64,000 nt of DNA from Bemisia tabaci (lineage: Eukaryota > Arthropoda > Insecta > Hemiptera > Aleyrodidae): positions 66,067,345 to 66,131,344 of the forward strand of contig NC_092794.1 of the NCBI RefSeq assembly GCF_918797505.1. Direction: 5' to 3'. Position 1 is the stretch's first letter. Each line of letters begins with the position of its first letter. The notes under the pieces were generated by a model. It did not search any database, had not been told where the DNA came from, and worked only from the letters and a program-made list of their open reading frames with translations. Shown in pieces: positions 1 to 10,427 of this stretch. A program made the translations under genes and the position numbers.

Positions 1-333
1 TCCGGTATTGCTTTATTATCTATTAATAATGGTTTTAATCTTTTCAGGTATAGTCTCTCCCAGAGCTTACTAATAACCAAGAGAAGTGAGATCGGTCTGT
101 GGGAACTGGGAACATTCAGATCTTTGCCGATCTTGGGAATTAAGATTATCTCAGCTTCCTTCCAGACCTTGGGGAAGTATTTGTTTTCCAAAATATAATT
201 AAATATCTTACATAACTTCCCCACAGCTCTGCCGGGAAGCTGTTTAAGTATTTCACCCCCAATTTGATCCCTGCCGGGTGCTTTTTTCCTTTTAACTTTA
301 AATTTAATTTCGTCATTTAACTCCTCGTGTGTT
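1..333 (-). mobile_element. Non-LTR retrotransposon (LINE) reverse transcriptase fragment
   Basis: Read on the minus strand, the segment is one uninterrupted reading frame from about 332 to the left edge of the window. It carries reverse-transcriptase landmarks of Jockey/CR1-type LINEs: KKAPGRDQI near the start, then YFPKVWKEAEIILIPK, then a HRPISLL block followed by a KLWERL-like stretch. These correspond to the early RT motifs (fingers region); the catalytic YADD motif would lie to the left, outside the window. There is no start codon and the upstream part is missing. The 5' side is abruptly replaced at 333/334 by a copy of HDAC3 sequence, so this is a truncated element. The absence of stop codons over about 110 residues suggests it is fairly young. 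The clade is an inference. Confidence 0.85.
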
Positions 334-1029
334 AGTTCGCGTTGTCTTGCCGCGTAACAATTTCACGGTGCAATGTAAAGTCTGGGGCAAAGTATTCTAA
401 GTATTCTGTATAGGGAAGCTCATTACTAATAGGTTCATCAACAAGTAAGGAGGTTTCATACGTCCAGCATCGGGCAACATTCCGCAAAGTGTACCTGGAA
501 ACAAATTTAAAATTACACTTATCAAATTTGAACAGATTCTGAGGCAATTGTAAGGACAAAACTGAATTCTTCCGGAAGACACGAAATGTGTAAATAATGA
601 TTCTAAGTTTAACACAGCGACAATCAATGCTGACAGTAGTTTCCATTACTTTTAACAATTACAAAGTTCCTGACTTCTTTTAAATTTTTCTGATTTTTCA
701 TGACTTTTGAACACTACCTACCTTTGCTTCAAAATTCAGAAATAAAATTTCAAAAAAATTTCATCCCAGGGAATTTAGGATTGAACAGGAACGATGTCTG
801 ACTCAGAATTTGAACTACCCTAGAGGTGGAACAGGGAGCGTAGCTTGCTGCAGACCAAGTGGTGATGGAGGGACCCAGTATTTTAGGCACCAAGATTATT
901 TACAGGTACCTGTCACAATATTATCACATGCCAGGATGAAGAAAAAAGCTTCGGTAGGAACTAAATTTTTATCGTGCTTTTGGGCTACGAAAGAGATTGC
1001 CTTTCGCCTTTTCCGCAATGAATTGGCGA
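334..1029 (-). pseudogene. Partial genomic duplicate of HDAC3 (exon 3 start plus intron 2)
   Basis: Positions 334-1029 align to 7322-8017 at a constant offset of 6988, with no indels and only about six mismatches that I could see (more than 99 % identity). Positions 334-494 copy the first part of HDAC3 exon 3 and 495-1029 copy intron 2, so this is a genomic segment, not a processed retrocopy. The coding part ends after the residues RQDNAN, where the LINE fragment begins and a stop codon follows at once. The catalytic exons are absent, so it cannot make a deacetylase. One amino-acid change (P to R in the TLHPEI stretch) is visible against the parent. A very recent duplication is likely; an assembly artefact cannot be excluded. 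Confidence 0.9.
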
Positions 1030-1180
1030 AAGTTCAAAGTTAAGTTCACACGAAGTGAAATAAAGTCCAAAAATAAACGCGATCGCGATACCACGAAGGT
1101 TGCTCACGAAATACGCGATTAAAGCAAATATAGAAATTTGCAACTTAGGCCCGGATATTGACACGATCCGAAAAACAAAA

Positions 1181-1232
1181 TTCGCCACTAAGGTCCGAAA
1201 TTCACGTTCGCCACTAAGGTCCGAAATTCGCG
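1181..1232. repeat. Two tandem copies of a 26-bp unit
   Basis: The unit TTCGCCACTAAGGTCCGAAA plus six bases occurs twice head to tail (1181-1206 and 1207-1232), with one difference in the final bases. It lies just beyond the end of the HDAC3 duplicate. No function is evident. Confidence 0.8.
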
Positions 1233-1724
1233 TTCATAAAAGTTGTCACTACAAGTCCACAAAGGCACGCACATACCTACTATAAGAACCAACAAACTAG
1301 AGAACCACGCTCTGCTACCATGTTAAAATCTTAAGGATCTTGCTTCTTATTAAAAACAACTTCATTCTTCAAAGTGACTTATTTATTTTTAAACTTACAT
1401 CCACACAGGACGAACACTCAGCGAATAAGTCTAAGAAAGGTACAAGTAAGCGTTTCAATTCTGTTATCTTGTCGATCAAGTAATTAAGGTTAAAGAGAGT
1501 GAGACCGATTTAATTGTGATAATGCTGATACGGTGATATTCCAACAAATGGCCTGTTTCAATCTAAAAAAGGCGAAAATAGAGAATTTCTTTAACTTTTC
1601 TTAGAAAAAATATTTTATCGGGAGAAACGAGGCAACGTTGGAATGTTCATGCGGCGTCGAGACACAACATGGGCCTTTTAAGCCCCATTGTTCGATCCCT
1701 CGATTATCGTAACGCGCATGTTCG

Positions 1725-1866
1725 CGCCAAACACGGTGCGGTCGAAGTCAAACTCATATCAGCGCCTGCAAGACTGTAGGAATACTTCACGCATTGCGCC
1801 AAACAGTGCGGTCGGCATCAAACGCATACTGGCGCCTACAAGGCTGCATGAATACTTCTCGCGCAT
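1725..1866. repeat. Two units of a ~70-bp dispersed minisatellite
   Basis: Two degenerate head-to-tail units. Each has a GCGCCTACAAGRCTGCATGA-like core followed by AATACTTCACGC and a GTGCGGTCGG segment. Three more units of the same family occur at 61338-61555 inside a hAT-like element. Short open frames across this stretch are incidental to the repeat. Confidence 0.75.
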
Positions 1867-1899
1867 AGCACAAAACGCAATGCGAGAGGCGAGAGTTAT

Positions 1900-3780
1900 T
1901 TGCGATAACTTTTCGACTACAGATAAAGGCACATTGCCACTAACCGGATTGGAGGCGCGTCACACTGAGAAGATGATTCGACACTCGACCGCGCTCCCTT
2001 CCCTGCCTTGCGCGACGCTAAGGCCTCCTCTCGACGGCGCAATTGCATGCAGGGCTCTTGACGGCGACTGTTGAGGGTAATTTGTGCAACTGTTGAAGGA
2101 AGGAGGTGTTGCAAAAATGTTTCACTTAAAAAAGAAACTTTCAAGGTCAGAAACCTTGAACCTCGAACAGATGTTTACCTTCGTGTTCTGAATTGATAAA
2201 TGTGAATTTATTACACGTGAAGCGGGAGTTTACTATAGGTGTTTTGCTTCTGAGCGATTATTATTTAAAAATATTTGTATAAATTTCAGTATCAATTTTA
2301 TATTTTCGTTTGTAGCATATCGCACTACAGCAGGAAAATAAAATTTTATCGAATATATTTTCTTTTTATCCATATCTGTGTTATGTTGTTGTTTTTTGTT
2401 TTATACCTGGTCGAAATAACGCAAGTTATTCACCTCCCGTTCATAATTATCAGTTCAGTTACCTCAGTTGACATCGTTCAAAACCTAAAAAAATTAATGT
2501 TGTTCAAATATTCGTTACACAAGGCCTAAAATCGCCGCAAATCTAGAACCACGCGTCAGTTCTTTGGACGGTCCCTACCACAATTAAAGGGTAAATATGT
2601 ATCTTAATTGCAACAACGCAGAAACTCGGACGATGTTCAAACGATGCAGCGATTCTAAAACTGGTACGCGTAAAATAAATTTGGTTTTCATAAATAGAAA
2701 CCGGAACGAACGAAAATATCGAAATTTTTTGTGATTTTATTGTAAATCATTCCGAAAATTTTTTGGGAACATCTAAAAAACTATGCGTACTTAGCTTGTT
2801 TTTTTTTTCTAACTCGATTAAAACTTAAACATGAGTAGAGATATGCAATGTTGCAATCGGAGGTAAGAACATTTTTTTCCGCGTGCAAGCGGCGATATTT
2901 GAAATCATTCACGGCAGGCGTAACGAGATGACTATTCGACCATGGGTGTAGGCATATTGCCGCTAGCGGGATGGAAGGCGCGTCACACTGCGGAGATGAC
3001 TCCACCAAGTTCCCTTTCCTGGCTCGCGCGTCGCTGAAGCCTCCGTTAAACTAGGATTACGTGTCATCATTCTTGACTCTCTGCTCCAGTTTTTACCATA
3101 ATCAAATAGAAAATATGTATCCTCATTGTAACGATTCAAAAACTCTAATTATTTTTAATTTTTTTTTGTTTTATTAAAACTAAAAAGAAAATAGAATGAA
3201 CAAAAATATCGCGTCGAAATTTTCCATGCTTACATTTGAAATCATTTACTTAGGAAAATTTGAGGGAACTCTTCAGGAAAACTGTGTGTGGCTTTTCAAA
3301 AACAGTGTTCAAAAATAAGACGTAAAAAGTGGTGCATAACGTTGCAATCTGAGATAAATACGCTTCCATTCGCGTGTACCCGTCGGCTTTTGAATCCATT
3401 CACCTCTGAAATACATAACTTGAATATGGTTGTTCTACGATTTTTTACGTGTCGTTTTTCTGCTGTGGTTGGCGGCCGCGTGGTGGCCACAGGCCCCTAG
3501 TACGGAATATTCTGCTTAGAGAGTAAATATTTCATGAGATTTTTCAAGAAAACACGTTGACTATTTTTCCAAAGAATGAATAAAGTATCACAGGAAGTCT
3601 GCAATGTCGCAAATAAAGATTCGTGGTTCGGTCATCGATGTACTCATGTTGCCGACCGGTGCCCTATGGCATTGTTGGCCCTCCCTTCGTCGGTCCAGCT
3701 CTGTTTGCTCCCAGGACACGAGGAGGGGGAAAACCCATTTAGTAGATTTTCCAAAAATGGGAATTCGATAGTGATAAATG
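1900..3780. repeat. Degenerate tandem blocks of roughly 500 bp
   Basis: Similar sequence strings recur at about 0.5-kb spacing. GGCGCGTCACACTG occurs near 1957 and again near 2979, about 1020 bp apart (two periods). AAAACTATGCGTAC near 2780 matches AAAACTGTGTGTGG near 3278. GCAATCGGAGGTAAGAAC near 2855 matches GCAATCTGAGATAAATACGC near 3345. A weaker third relative runs around 3600-3720. Short open frames here (for example 1688-2074 and 3288-3500) look like by-products of the repeat and have no recognisable domain. The block boundaries are approximate. Confidence 0.5.
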
Positions 3781-5240
3781 GCGACTAAATAGCAATAGAA
3801 AATTCAAAAATTTGTTGATGAAAATAGTTCAAAATAGTTGTCAAAAATGACAATCTCATAGCAATAAATCGCAATTAAATAGTTTTTTCGAATTCAAAAA
3901 TCGAACATGACTATATATAGCAAGTTCGTACCTCATATGTACCTAGATCAAAATTGCGATTTAATATAAGTGTCATACCAATAAATAGACAAACAATTTG
4001 CTATAATAGCTTACTTATCACATTCAATCTTGAAATTCTGCTACATGGGAGGGAAATTAAAAATTTGAGGAACATTGACTCGTTTCCGCATGACTTTGCA
4101 TAATGAAATCTCGGATAAATTATTGCTTATTGAATTACCTATATAGATCCATAATATGATTAAGCCGCTAATATTGCAGCCTTTTGAGGCATAATGTTAT
4201 AGCTGCTGAATAAATAAATGTGATAAAATCTAATTTATTTAGTATTGGATATGGTTATGAATGAAATGTTGATTCAGAAGAATTCTATTGATCTACTCAG
4301 GCAGCCTTTCAATAAAAAAGGGTGCAGGTGCATGAATACTAGCATCAAGAAAGAGTAATGCATTACAAAAATTGTTCTTTAAAAAGAATAAGTTTTCTTT
4401 AATTTAAAAATAAAAAATGTACAAAACTGTATCTAACTGTACAAATCACGTCATCGTCATAAGTTTTGAGAGGAAATAATTTTGTTTTAATTATAAAATA
4501 AATTATGTACAAAATTACGATTAACTTTACAAACTTTCAAAATAACATAAATTACATATTACTGATAGGTAATAATTAAATTATGGACACTGTTGATCAC
4601 CAGAAAAAGATGAATAAGTAAGTAATTCATTGATTAACAAAATTCTGCTGAAAATCCTCTTTTTGATGAGAATCCAACAGAAAACCTACATACTGCACAG
4701 TGTTTGAAAAAAAATCAGAAGAAAAAAACATGCAGGGGTAAAGGAGAAAAAAGATTACATCAATAAAGGAATGAGATTATTAAAAAACCGTCTTTAAGTA
4801 TCAGAATTGTAGAGAATAAAGTTCGATAATTGGGAAATAAAGAGCTTCGTTATAAACAGTGATTCTGCATTTTATGACTTCAATCTCACATTTTTAAAGA
4901 GATCAGAAATTTAAAAAATTTGTAAAAACACTTTGTTTGAAAAAAAGGAAGAAAAAAAAATCCACATGACTACAAAAATCTTCTTTGATTTTTGCAACTG
5001 AAGTGATTCATTGCAGAAACCAAGTACAGTAATGACTGGGTACTGGAAAGCTGTAGTCTTCAGCACCTCGCCTACCTACAACATGATACAATGATAGGGA
5101 GTAAAGATGGTGATGCACATTTCCTCAGAGAAATTTTTTATTGTCATTCTACGCGGAGTTCATTGGAAAAAGTGAGCATGAACATTGATAGTTTTAATGT
5201 GTGGGACCTTTTCGTTAGCGAAATCAATTAAAAGCCTATT
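3781..5240. other. Gene-free AT-rich DNA
   Basis: No open frame of useful length and no recognisable domain on either strand. AT-rich spacer downstream (3' side) of the minus-strand HDAC3 gene. I see nothing specific in it. Confidence 0.6.
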
Positions 5241-5495
5241 TGGACCGAGTTTAACAGAAAGGAACCAAGCCACATCAGCTGTTGCCAAGTTTCAGTGGGC
5301 ACTTACATTTTTTACTAGAGAACGTTCGTTCAGATTTCTTTGAAAATTTTAGGGAATTTGCTTCATACCATGGAGAATTTTGACTGAAATTTGCACGAAA
5401 ATCCGCACAACCGTTTTCATGTAAAAAATTAAATTGCCCAATTAAATTTGGCAAAAGCTGATGTGGCTTGGTTCCTTTCTATATAACGCGGTCCA
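5241..5495. mobile_element. Short inverted-repeat (MITE-like) element
   Basis: The left end TGGACCGAGTTTAACAGAAA is followed by GGAACCAAGCCACATCAGCT. It is matched in reverse complement at the right end (AGCTGATGTGGCTTGGTTCC, then TTTCTATATAACGCGGTCCA). The terminal arms are about 40 bp with a few mismatches and the total length is about 255 bp. No coding capacity. The GGAACCAAGC core resembles the arms of the element at 58491-58749 (GGAACCAGC), so the two may be related. Confidence 0.75.
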
Positions 5496-7010
5496 TTTGT
5501 GCCTAAAATACTGAGATGAGATCATCCTGAGACATAAATAAAATTTGAAACTACTTATCTACCTACTTAAAGAAAAGATAGATTACAATACAGAACTTGT
5601 GTGAAGAAGGAGAAACTAGAGTGTCCCTTACAATGAGGTAGGACATATTTTATAACTCTAAACAGAGGGAAAAAATAAAACAAACTGTCCTTGGTCAGAG
5701 AGAGTGAAAAGTATACCAGGGGGGGATGCATCAAGTCCCTTTATACACATCACCACGTCACTAAAGACACATGAAAGAGTCAGGTATAGCCTTCAAACAG
5801 ACAATTTTATGCTAAAAAGAAACTAGCATACATAATTAAATAGAAAGAGCTAAGTAGCACACAAATCTTATGTTTATAGTTCCTTCTAGTATAGGTATGT
5901 CCAAAAGTTATGTCCGCATTCTACATGTGTAGTGTGCGTCAGATTCCTACACTTGATACAATAACAAGGGAAATATTTTTGCAGCACAGGGGACTCCTGG
6001 TTTGCAACTTTGCAAACTTCCCTCCATAGTTCATTTCATGAAGAATGTTAGTTATTTTCATTTGCTAAATTGTAAGGTATTTTCTCGCCCAATAAAAGTG
6101 AACAGTTAAAAATTTAGGGTAAAAATGATACTTGGCTATGAGCAATCAAAAAGGTGCAAGGATTTTAAATTTGAGTTAATCAAGTTCTTGAGAATTTTTT
6201 CTTAACACACTTAATTTTTCACCCTATAAAATCAAGAAAATTCATTTTTCTACAGTGACGCTGATGAGAAACAAGGTGTCAAGGACAGTAGAAAACACAG
6301 CTGCAAAATTGATGGTCATGGTGTTTATCTGTTGACCAACTTCAAAACATTCAAATTTATGATTTTGATATTTTGAATAAAATTAGGGGGGGGGGGGGCT
6401 TGCCGACATCTACAGCGACGGAAAAAGTTTGGAGAAAGGTCAATTTGTTAAAATTAAATTGGATCGATTGGAGGAAATCATCTTAAGTCAGAAATTTTTT
6501 AATTTCTTTTCATATTCCGTTTTCTTTACGTAGATGGCAAAAAACCTATAAATGTGAGGGCATAAAGTTCATCTTAAAAATTTTAAAACTCTGTGATCTT
6601 TCTTCACCTTTTGAAGATTGAACATTTCCCTAAATAATTCGACTTTTTGGAACTCAAATGAATCAGTTGGCTACAAAATAATATGCAGCGCATAGGGTTG
6701 GCGATAGAAAGTGTGAGATCACTCCTTTCTCCTTGCTGCAATTTAATTCATGAATAGATTGACAACAGAATATTTAACAATTCTTCAGGAGCACTAGGAC
6801 TACATTTTGCAATTTGGAACTATAATATCTGTCTCAGTAACGACGTATGTACCATTAGTTTCCATACACACATAAATGTTTTTTGGATGAGCCAGAAATT
6901 TTAGTTCTTAATCGCAAAATGACGTCTACTTGATGGTTCATCTTGTTGTCAGAGAACAGAAAATGTAGGAGCAGACCAAAGTAAGAAGGAATTTTCACTA
7001 AAATTGGGAG
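5496..7010. other. HDAC3 3' flank, no separate gene seen
   Basis: AT-rich, with no coding potential that I can support. Part of it is presumably the HDAC3 3' UTR. A variant polyadenylation signal (ATTAAA read on minus, plus-strand 6742-6747) lies about 265 nt beyond the stop codon. A G homopolymer of about ten bases is present near 6387. Confidence 0.4.
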
Positions 7011-9820
7011 TTACGTTGTATCCATTGTATCACTTGCTTTTGATTTTGGTTTTTTACTCTTGTCCTGAGAGGGTGTGCTAACAGTGCCATCAGCTTTATC
7101 TTCATCTTTATCACCATCATAGAACTCATTTTGCGGCTCTATTCGCTTATCCTCCTCAATTTGTGGATTCCTGGTGTCAGGATCAATCTCATCAAGAAGA
7201 ACGCCATCGTTCGATGGGAAAGCATCTCCAGGCACATCATGCATCTGTACACTTGGAGAGTGCTGAATTAGCTTCAAGTTGTCATATACATGCTTTGTTA
7301 TGAGTTCCAGGTACTGCTTGGAGTTCGCGTTGTCTTGCCGCGTAACAATTTCAGGGTGCAATGTAAAGTCTGGGGCAAAGTATTCTAAGTATTCTGTATA
7401 GGGAAGCTCATTACTAATAGGTTCATCAACAAGTAAGGAGGTTTCATACGTCCAGCATCGGGCAACATTCCGCAAAGTGTACCTGGAAACAAATTTAAAA
7501 TTACACTTATCAAATTTGAACAGATTCTGAGGCAATTGTAAGGACAAAACTGAATTCTTCCGGAAGACACGAAATGTGTAAATAATGATTCTAAGTTTAA
7601 CACAGCGACAATCAATGCTGACAGTAGTTTCCATTACTTTTAACAATTACAAAGTTCCTGACTTCTTTTAAATTTTTCTGATTTTTCATGACTTTTGAAC
7701 ACTGCCTACCTTTGCTTCAAAATTCAGAAATAAAATTTCAAAAAAATTTCATCCCAGGGAATTTAGGATTGAACAGGAACGATGTCTGACTCAGAATTTG
7801 AACTACCCTAGAGGTGGAACAAGGAGCGTAGCTTGCTGCAGACCAAGTGATGATGGAGGGACCCAGTATTTTAGGCACAAAGATTATTTACAGGTACCTG
7901 TCACAATATTATCACATGCCAGGATGAAGAAAAAAGCTTCGGTAGGAACTAAATTTTTATCGTGCTTTTGGGCTACGAAAGAGATTGCCTTTCGCCTTTT
8001 CCGCAATGAATTGACGAGAAAAAAAAGGTGCGGAAGCTGTATTTTTCTACAGCTGACTAGTGACAAAATAAACGGCTCTCAAATTAACTACTACTGCAAT
8101 GATACATAGTGCTTGACTTCCTCAGAATTTTCAGGTTCAAGGAACATAAGCACTAAAAACCAAATTTTGAGGTATGAATTTATTTTTTCGTAAAGACAGA
8201 AGTACTCGTCAATTAATTACTAGTGCAAGAAAATCAAAAGGGAAGACAGGAAAAAACAGGAAGAAAATGAAAGAATTGAGGGAGAAAAAAATTATGTAAA
8301 TAAAAGAGGATATAAGGGGAAAATAACTTACCCGCCTCCACCAACAGCTAATAGAGGAACATTCAGGTCACGTACAAATTTCACACATTCGCCATGACCT
8401 TTGGTGCTTAGACAAAAACAGCCTAGACGATCATTATCTAAAGAGTCAGCTCCGCATTGGAGAACAATTGCAGTTGGTTGGAAAAATTCCATCACGTACT
8501 GTATAGTGGGTTTGAAAACCTAAAAAGAGAGAAAAAAGGAGAAAAATTGAGAAGTGACTTCGCAGTTAATTTCAGTGTAATGAAGAACATTCTGCTTTTG
8601 GAAATGAGTAAGTAAGTTACGAAATTAAGGTATGAAAATCCTCGTGCACAGATAGTGAAACCATATTTAATCTTCTGAAAAATGAAGGGATTTTCATGAA
8701 AAATTCAAATCATAAAACATTCTTGCAACGTCACAGAAAGTGATTGCAGTTGCCATATTTTTTCTATACTAATGCTCGCAAGACTTTTTTTGGGGAGGCA
8801 TGTTAAAGGAACTTTTGAACCTCTTTCCCTGCCTTTTCCAATATGAACTGAGATACCGTATTTATATCACACCAGCAAGATTCTGGCCCAAAGAAATTCA
8901 AGGGGTCACAAAACAACTATCGTACGAGGAAAAAGGAACGGTGACCTTGCACTCAACATCTTGATTGCATTTCATTTCTAACTTCTAGGCATTTTCAAAG
9001 CTGGGACTCTGCACTCACTCCACAGAATGTGCCCCAAAAACATGTTGCATAGAATAAATCATATTGATGAATGAATAAGTGAATAAGAGATGTGCGAATG
9101 ATGACTTGCTCTCACCTGAAAATAACTAGTATCATCGATACCCTCTTTAAGAGGCACATTGACGGAGTAATACCGCCCGCTTTCCGCACCAATTTCGTAC
9201 ATGTCTCCAGTTCCAGGGAAGAAGTAACTTCCATACTTATGGAATGAAACTGTCATAACTCTATCAGTTAAATAAAACGCTTCTTGAACGCCGTCTCCAT
9301 GATGAACATCAATATCAATGTACAGCACCCTTGGATGATACTTTAGAAGCTCTAGAATGGCAATAACAATGTCATTGACATAGCAAAATCCTGAGGCTTC
9401 AAATTTCTTTGCATGGTGAAGACCGCCAGACCAATTTATGGCAATATCACAGCAATTATTGTTTAATTTCATAGCTCCATCAAGTGAGGCTCCAGTATAC
9501 ATAGAGCAAAAGTCAAATAAGCCTTCGAATACAGGACAATCATCTCCGACATTGAAATGACTCAGGTACTTAGTGTAATTTTGTAAATTTTGTGGTGTAA
9601 CACGCTGCAGGAACTCTATGTATTCATCTGAATGAAAACGACACATGTCATGAGCACTAGCCCTGTAAGGGCGGTAGACTTGCATTTTCTTATACAACCC
9701 GTAATTGTGTACCAAGCTATGGATCACCGAGAGACGGTGAGGCTTCATAGGATGGCCTGGGCCATAATGAAAATTGCCGACGTCCGGGCTGTAAAAATAG
9801 GACACTACTTTGTTCGACAT
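7011..9820 (-). CDS. HDAC3: Histone deacetylase 3 (class I HDAC), complete, 3 exons
   Basis: Class I zinc-dependent histone deacetylase; in animals it is the catalytic subunit of the nuclear NCoR/SMRT co-repressor complex. Coding exons on the minus strand are 9820-9116, 8519-8332 and 7482-7011. All junctions are GT-AG and the phases fit (705+188+472 = 1365 nt, 454 residues; human HDAC3 has 428). The catalytic set is intact: the GLHHAKKF histidine pair at residues 135-136, zinc ligands D171 and H173 in [12 protein letters not shown]260 in QCGADS, and the catalytic tyrosine Y299 in the GGGGY motif. The N-terminal [13 protein letters not shown] is characteristic of HDAC3. The tail after about residue 370 is acidic, then lysine/serine-rich, and a little longer than in vertebrates. 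The start is the first ATG, at 9818-9820. The gene is divergent to SNAP29. A truncated copy of exon 3 plus intron 2 lies at 334-1029. Confidence 0.97.
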
Positions 9821-10163
9821 GATTTTGGAACTGACGAAAGCCTGCCGAAACCGGTGATTTGTCGCAAAATATAGATAATGTCAAAAAACGGTTTACAAGC
9901 CCATGGGTTGGGATGATTCACTTTTGCACCAGTTTAAATTTAAACCACTAGCATCTATCATTTTTCAATATTGTGATTGAAGTTAGCACTGATCAGAGGT
10001 GAGTTAAATTAAGGAGAGGAATAACGAAGTAAAAGATAAGAGTCACTGAGTTTTCCTGTTTTCCAAATTTTCCGGTTTCAACAGCGAAGTCCACAACAAC
10101 AACAAAAAATTTAACCTAAAAATTTTTTATTGCGTTTGGTGAGCAAAGCGTTGCCACCGTTGC

Positions 10164-10171
10164 TGACGTCA
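10164..10171. promoter_or_regulatory. Full palindromic CRE (TGACGTCA)
   Basis: A perfect TGACGTCA octamer, the consensus site for CREB/ATF bZIP factors, near the middle of the divergent intergenic region. It lies about 345 bp from the HDAC3 start and 257 bp from the SNAP29 start. Being palindromic, it could act on both genes. Binding is inferred from the consensus only. Confidence 0.5.
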
Positions 10172-10308
10172 CCCGTCGAGCTTTTGTTTTGTACCTGTGG
10201 AGGCTGCGAGGCTGATATCACTCCAATCCTCTTCCTCATTTCTTTTTGTTTTATGGAATTCCCATACCCATTGCCCAGTCGGGAGTACATACTGGAATTT
10301 ATCAATTA

Positions 10309-10317
10309 TCAGTCAGT
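10309..10317 (+). promoter_or_regulatory. Possible SNAP29 initiator (TCAGTCAGT)
   Basis: Overlapping copies of the arthropod initiator motif TCAGT, about 110 bp upstream of the SNAP29 ATG. This is a plausible transcription start, supported only by the motif and its position. Confidence 0.3.
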
Positions 10318-10427
10318 CCTTTTCGCGATCTCTCTCTCTCGTTCAAAGTAACAAGTCTAATCAGTTGTTCTAAAGGTCTCTGTTGAAAATATTTCTCTCT
10401 CATAGTGTCGGAAGTGCAAGACGAAAA

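Larger units (their letters stand above)
9821..10427. promoter_or_regulatory. Shared divergent promoter between HDAC3 and SNAP29
   Basis: The start codons of the two genes are only 607 bp apart and point away from each other. Both 5' UTRs and both promoters must therefore lie here, unless there are upstream non-coding exons. No TATA box is evident. A perfect palindromic TGACGTCA and an arthropod-style TCAGT initiator are present. Short open frames inside it (10111-10305 minus, 10130-10351 plus) look non-coding. Confidence 0.7.

Noticed and set aside
1688..2144. A 128-residue plus-strand frame and an opposing minus-strand frame
   Set aside because: They lie wholly in minisatellite and degenerate tandem repeat sequence with no homology that I recognise.
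10383..10427. Upstream in-frame start for SNAP29
   Set aside because: It would add 15 residues (MKIFLSHSVGSARRK) not typical of the family. The ATG at 10428 has a better upstream context (AAAA) and begins the usual acidic N-terminus.
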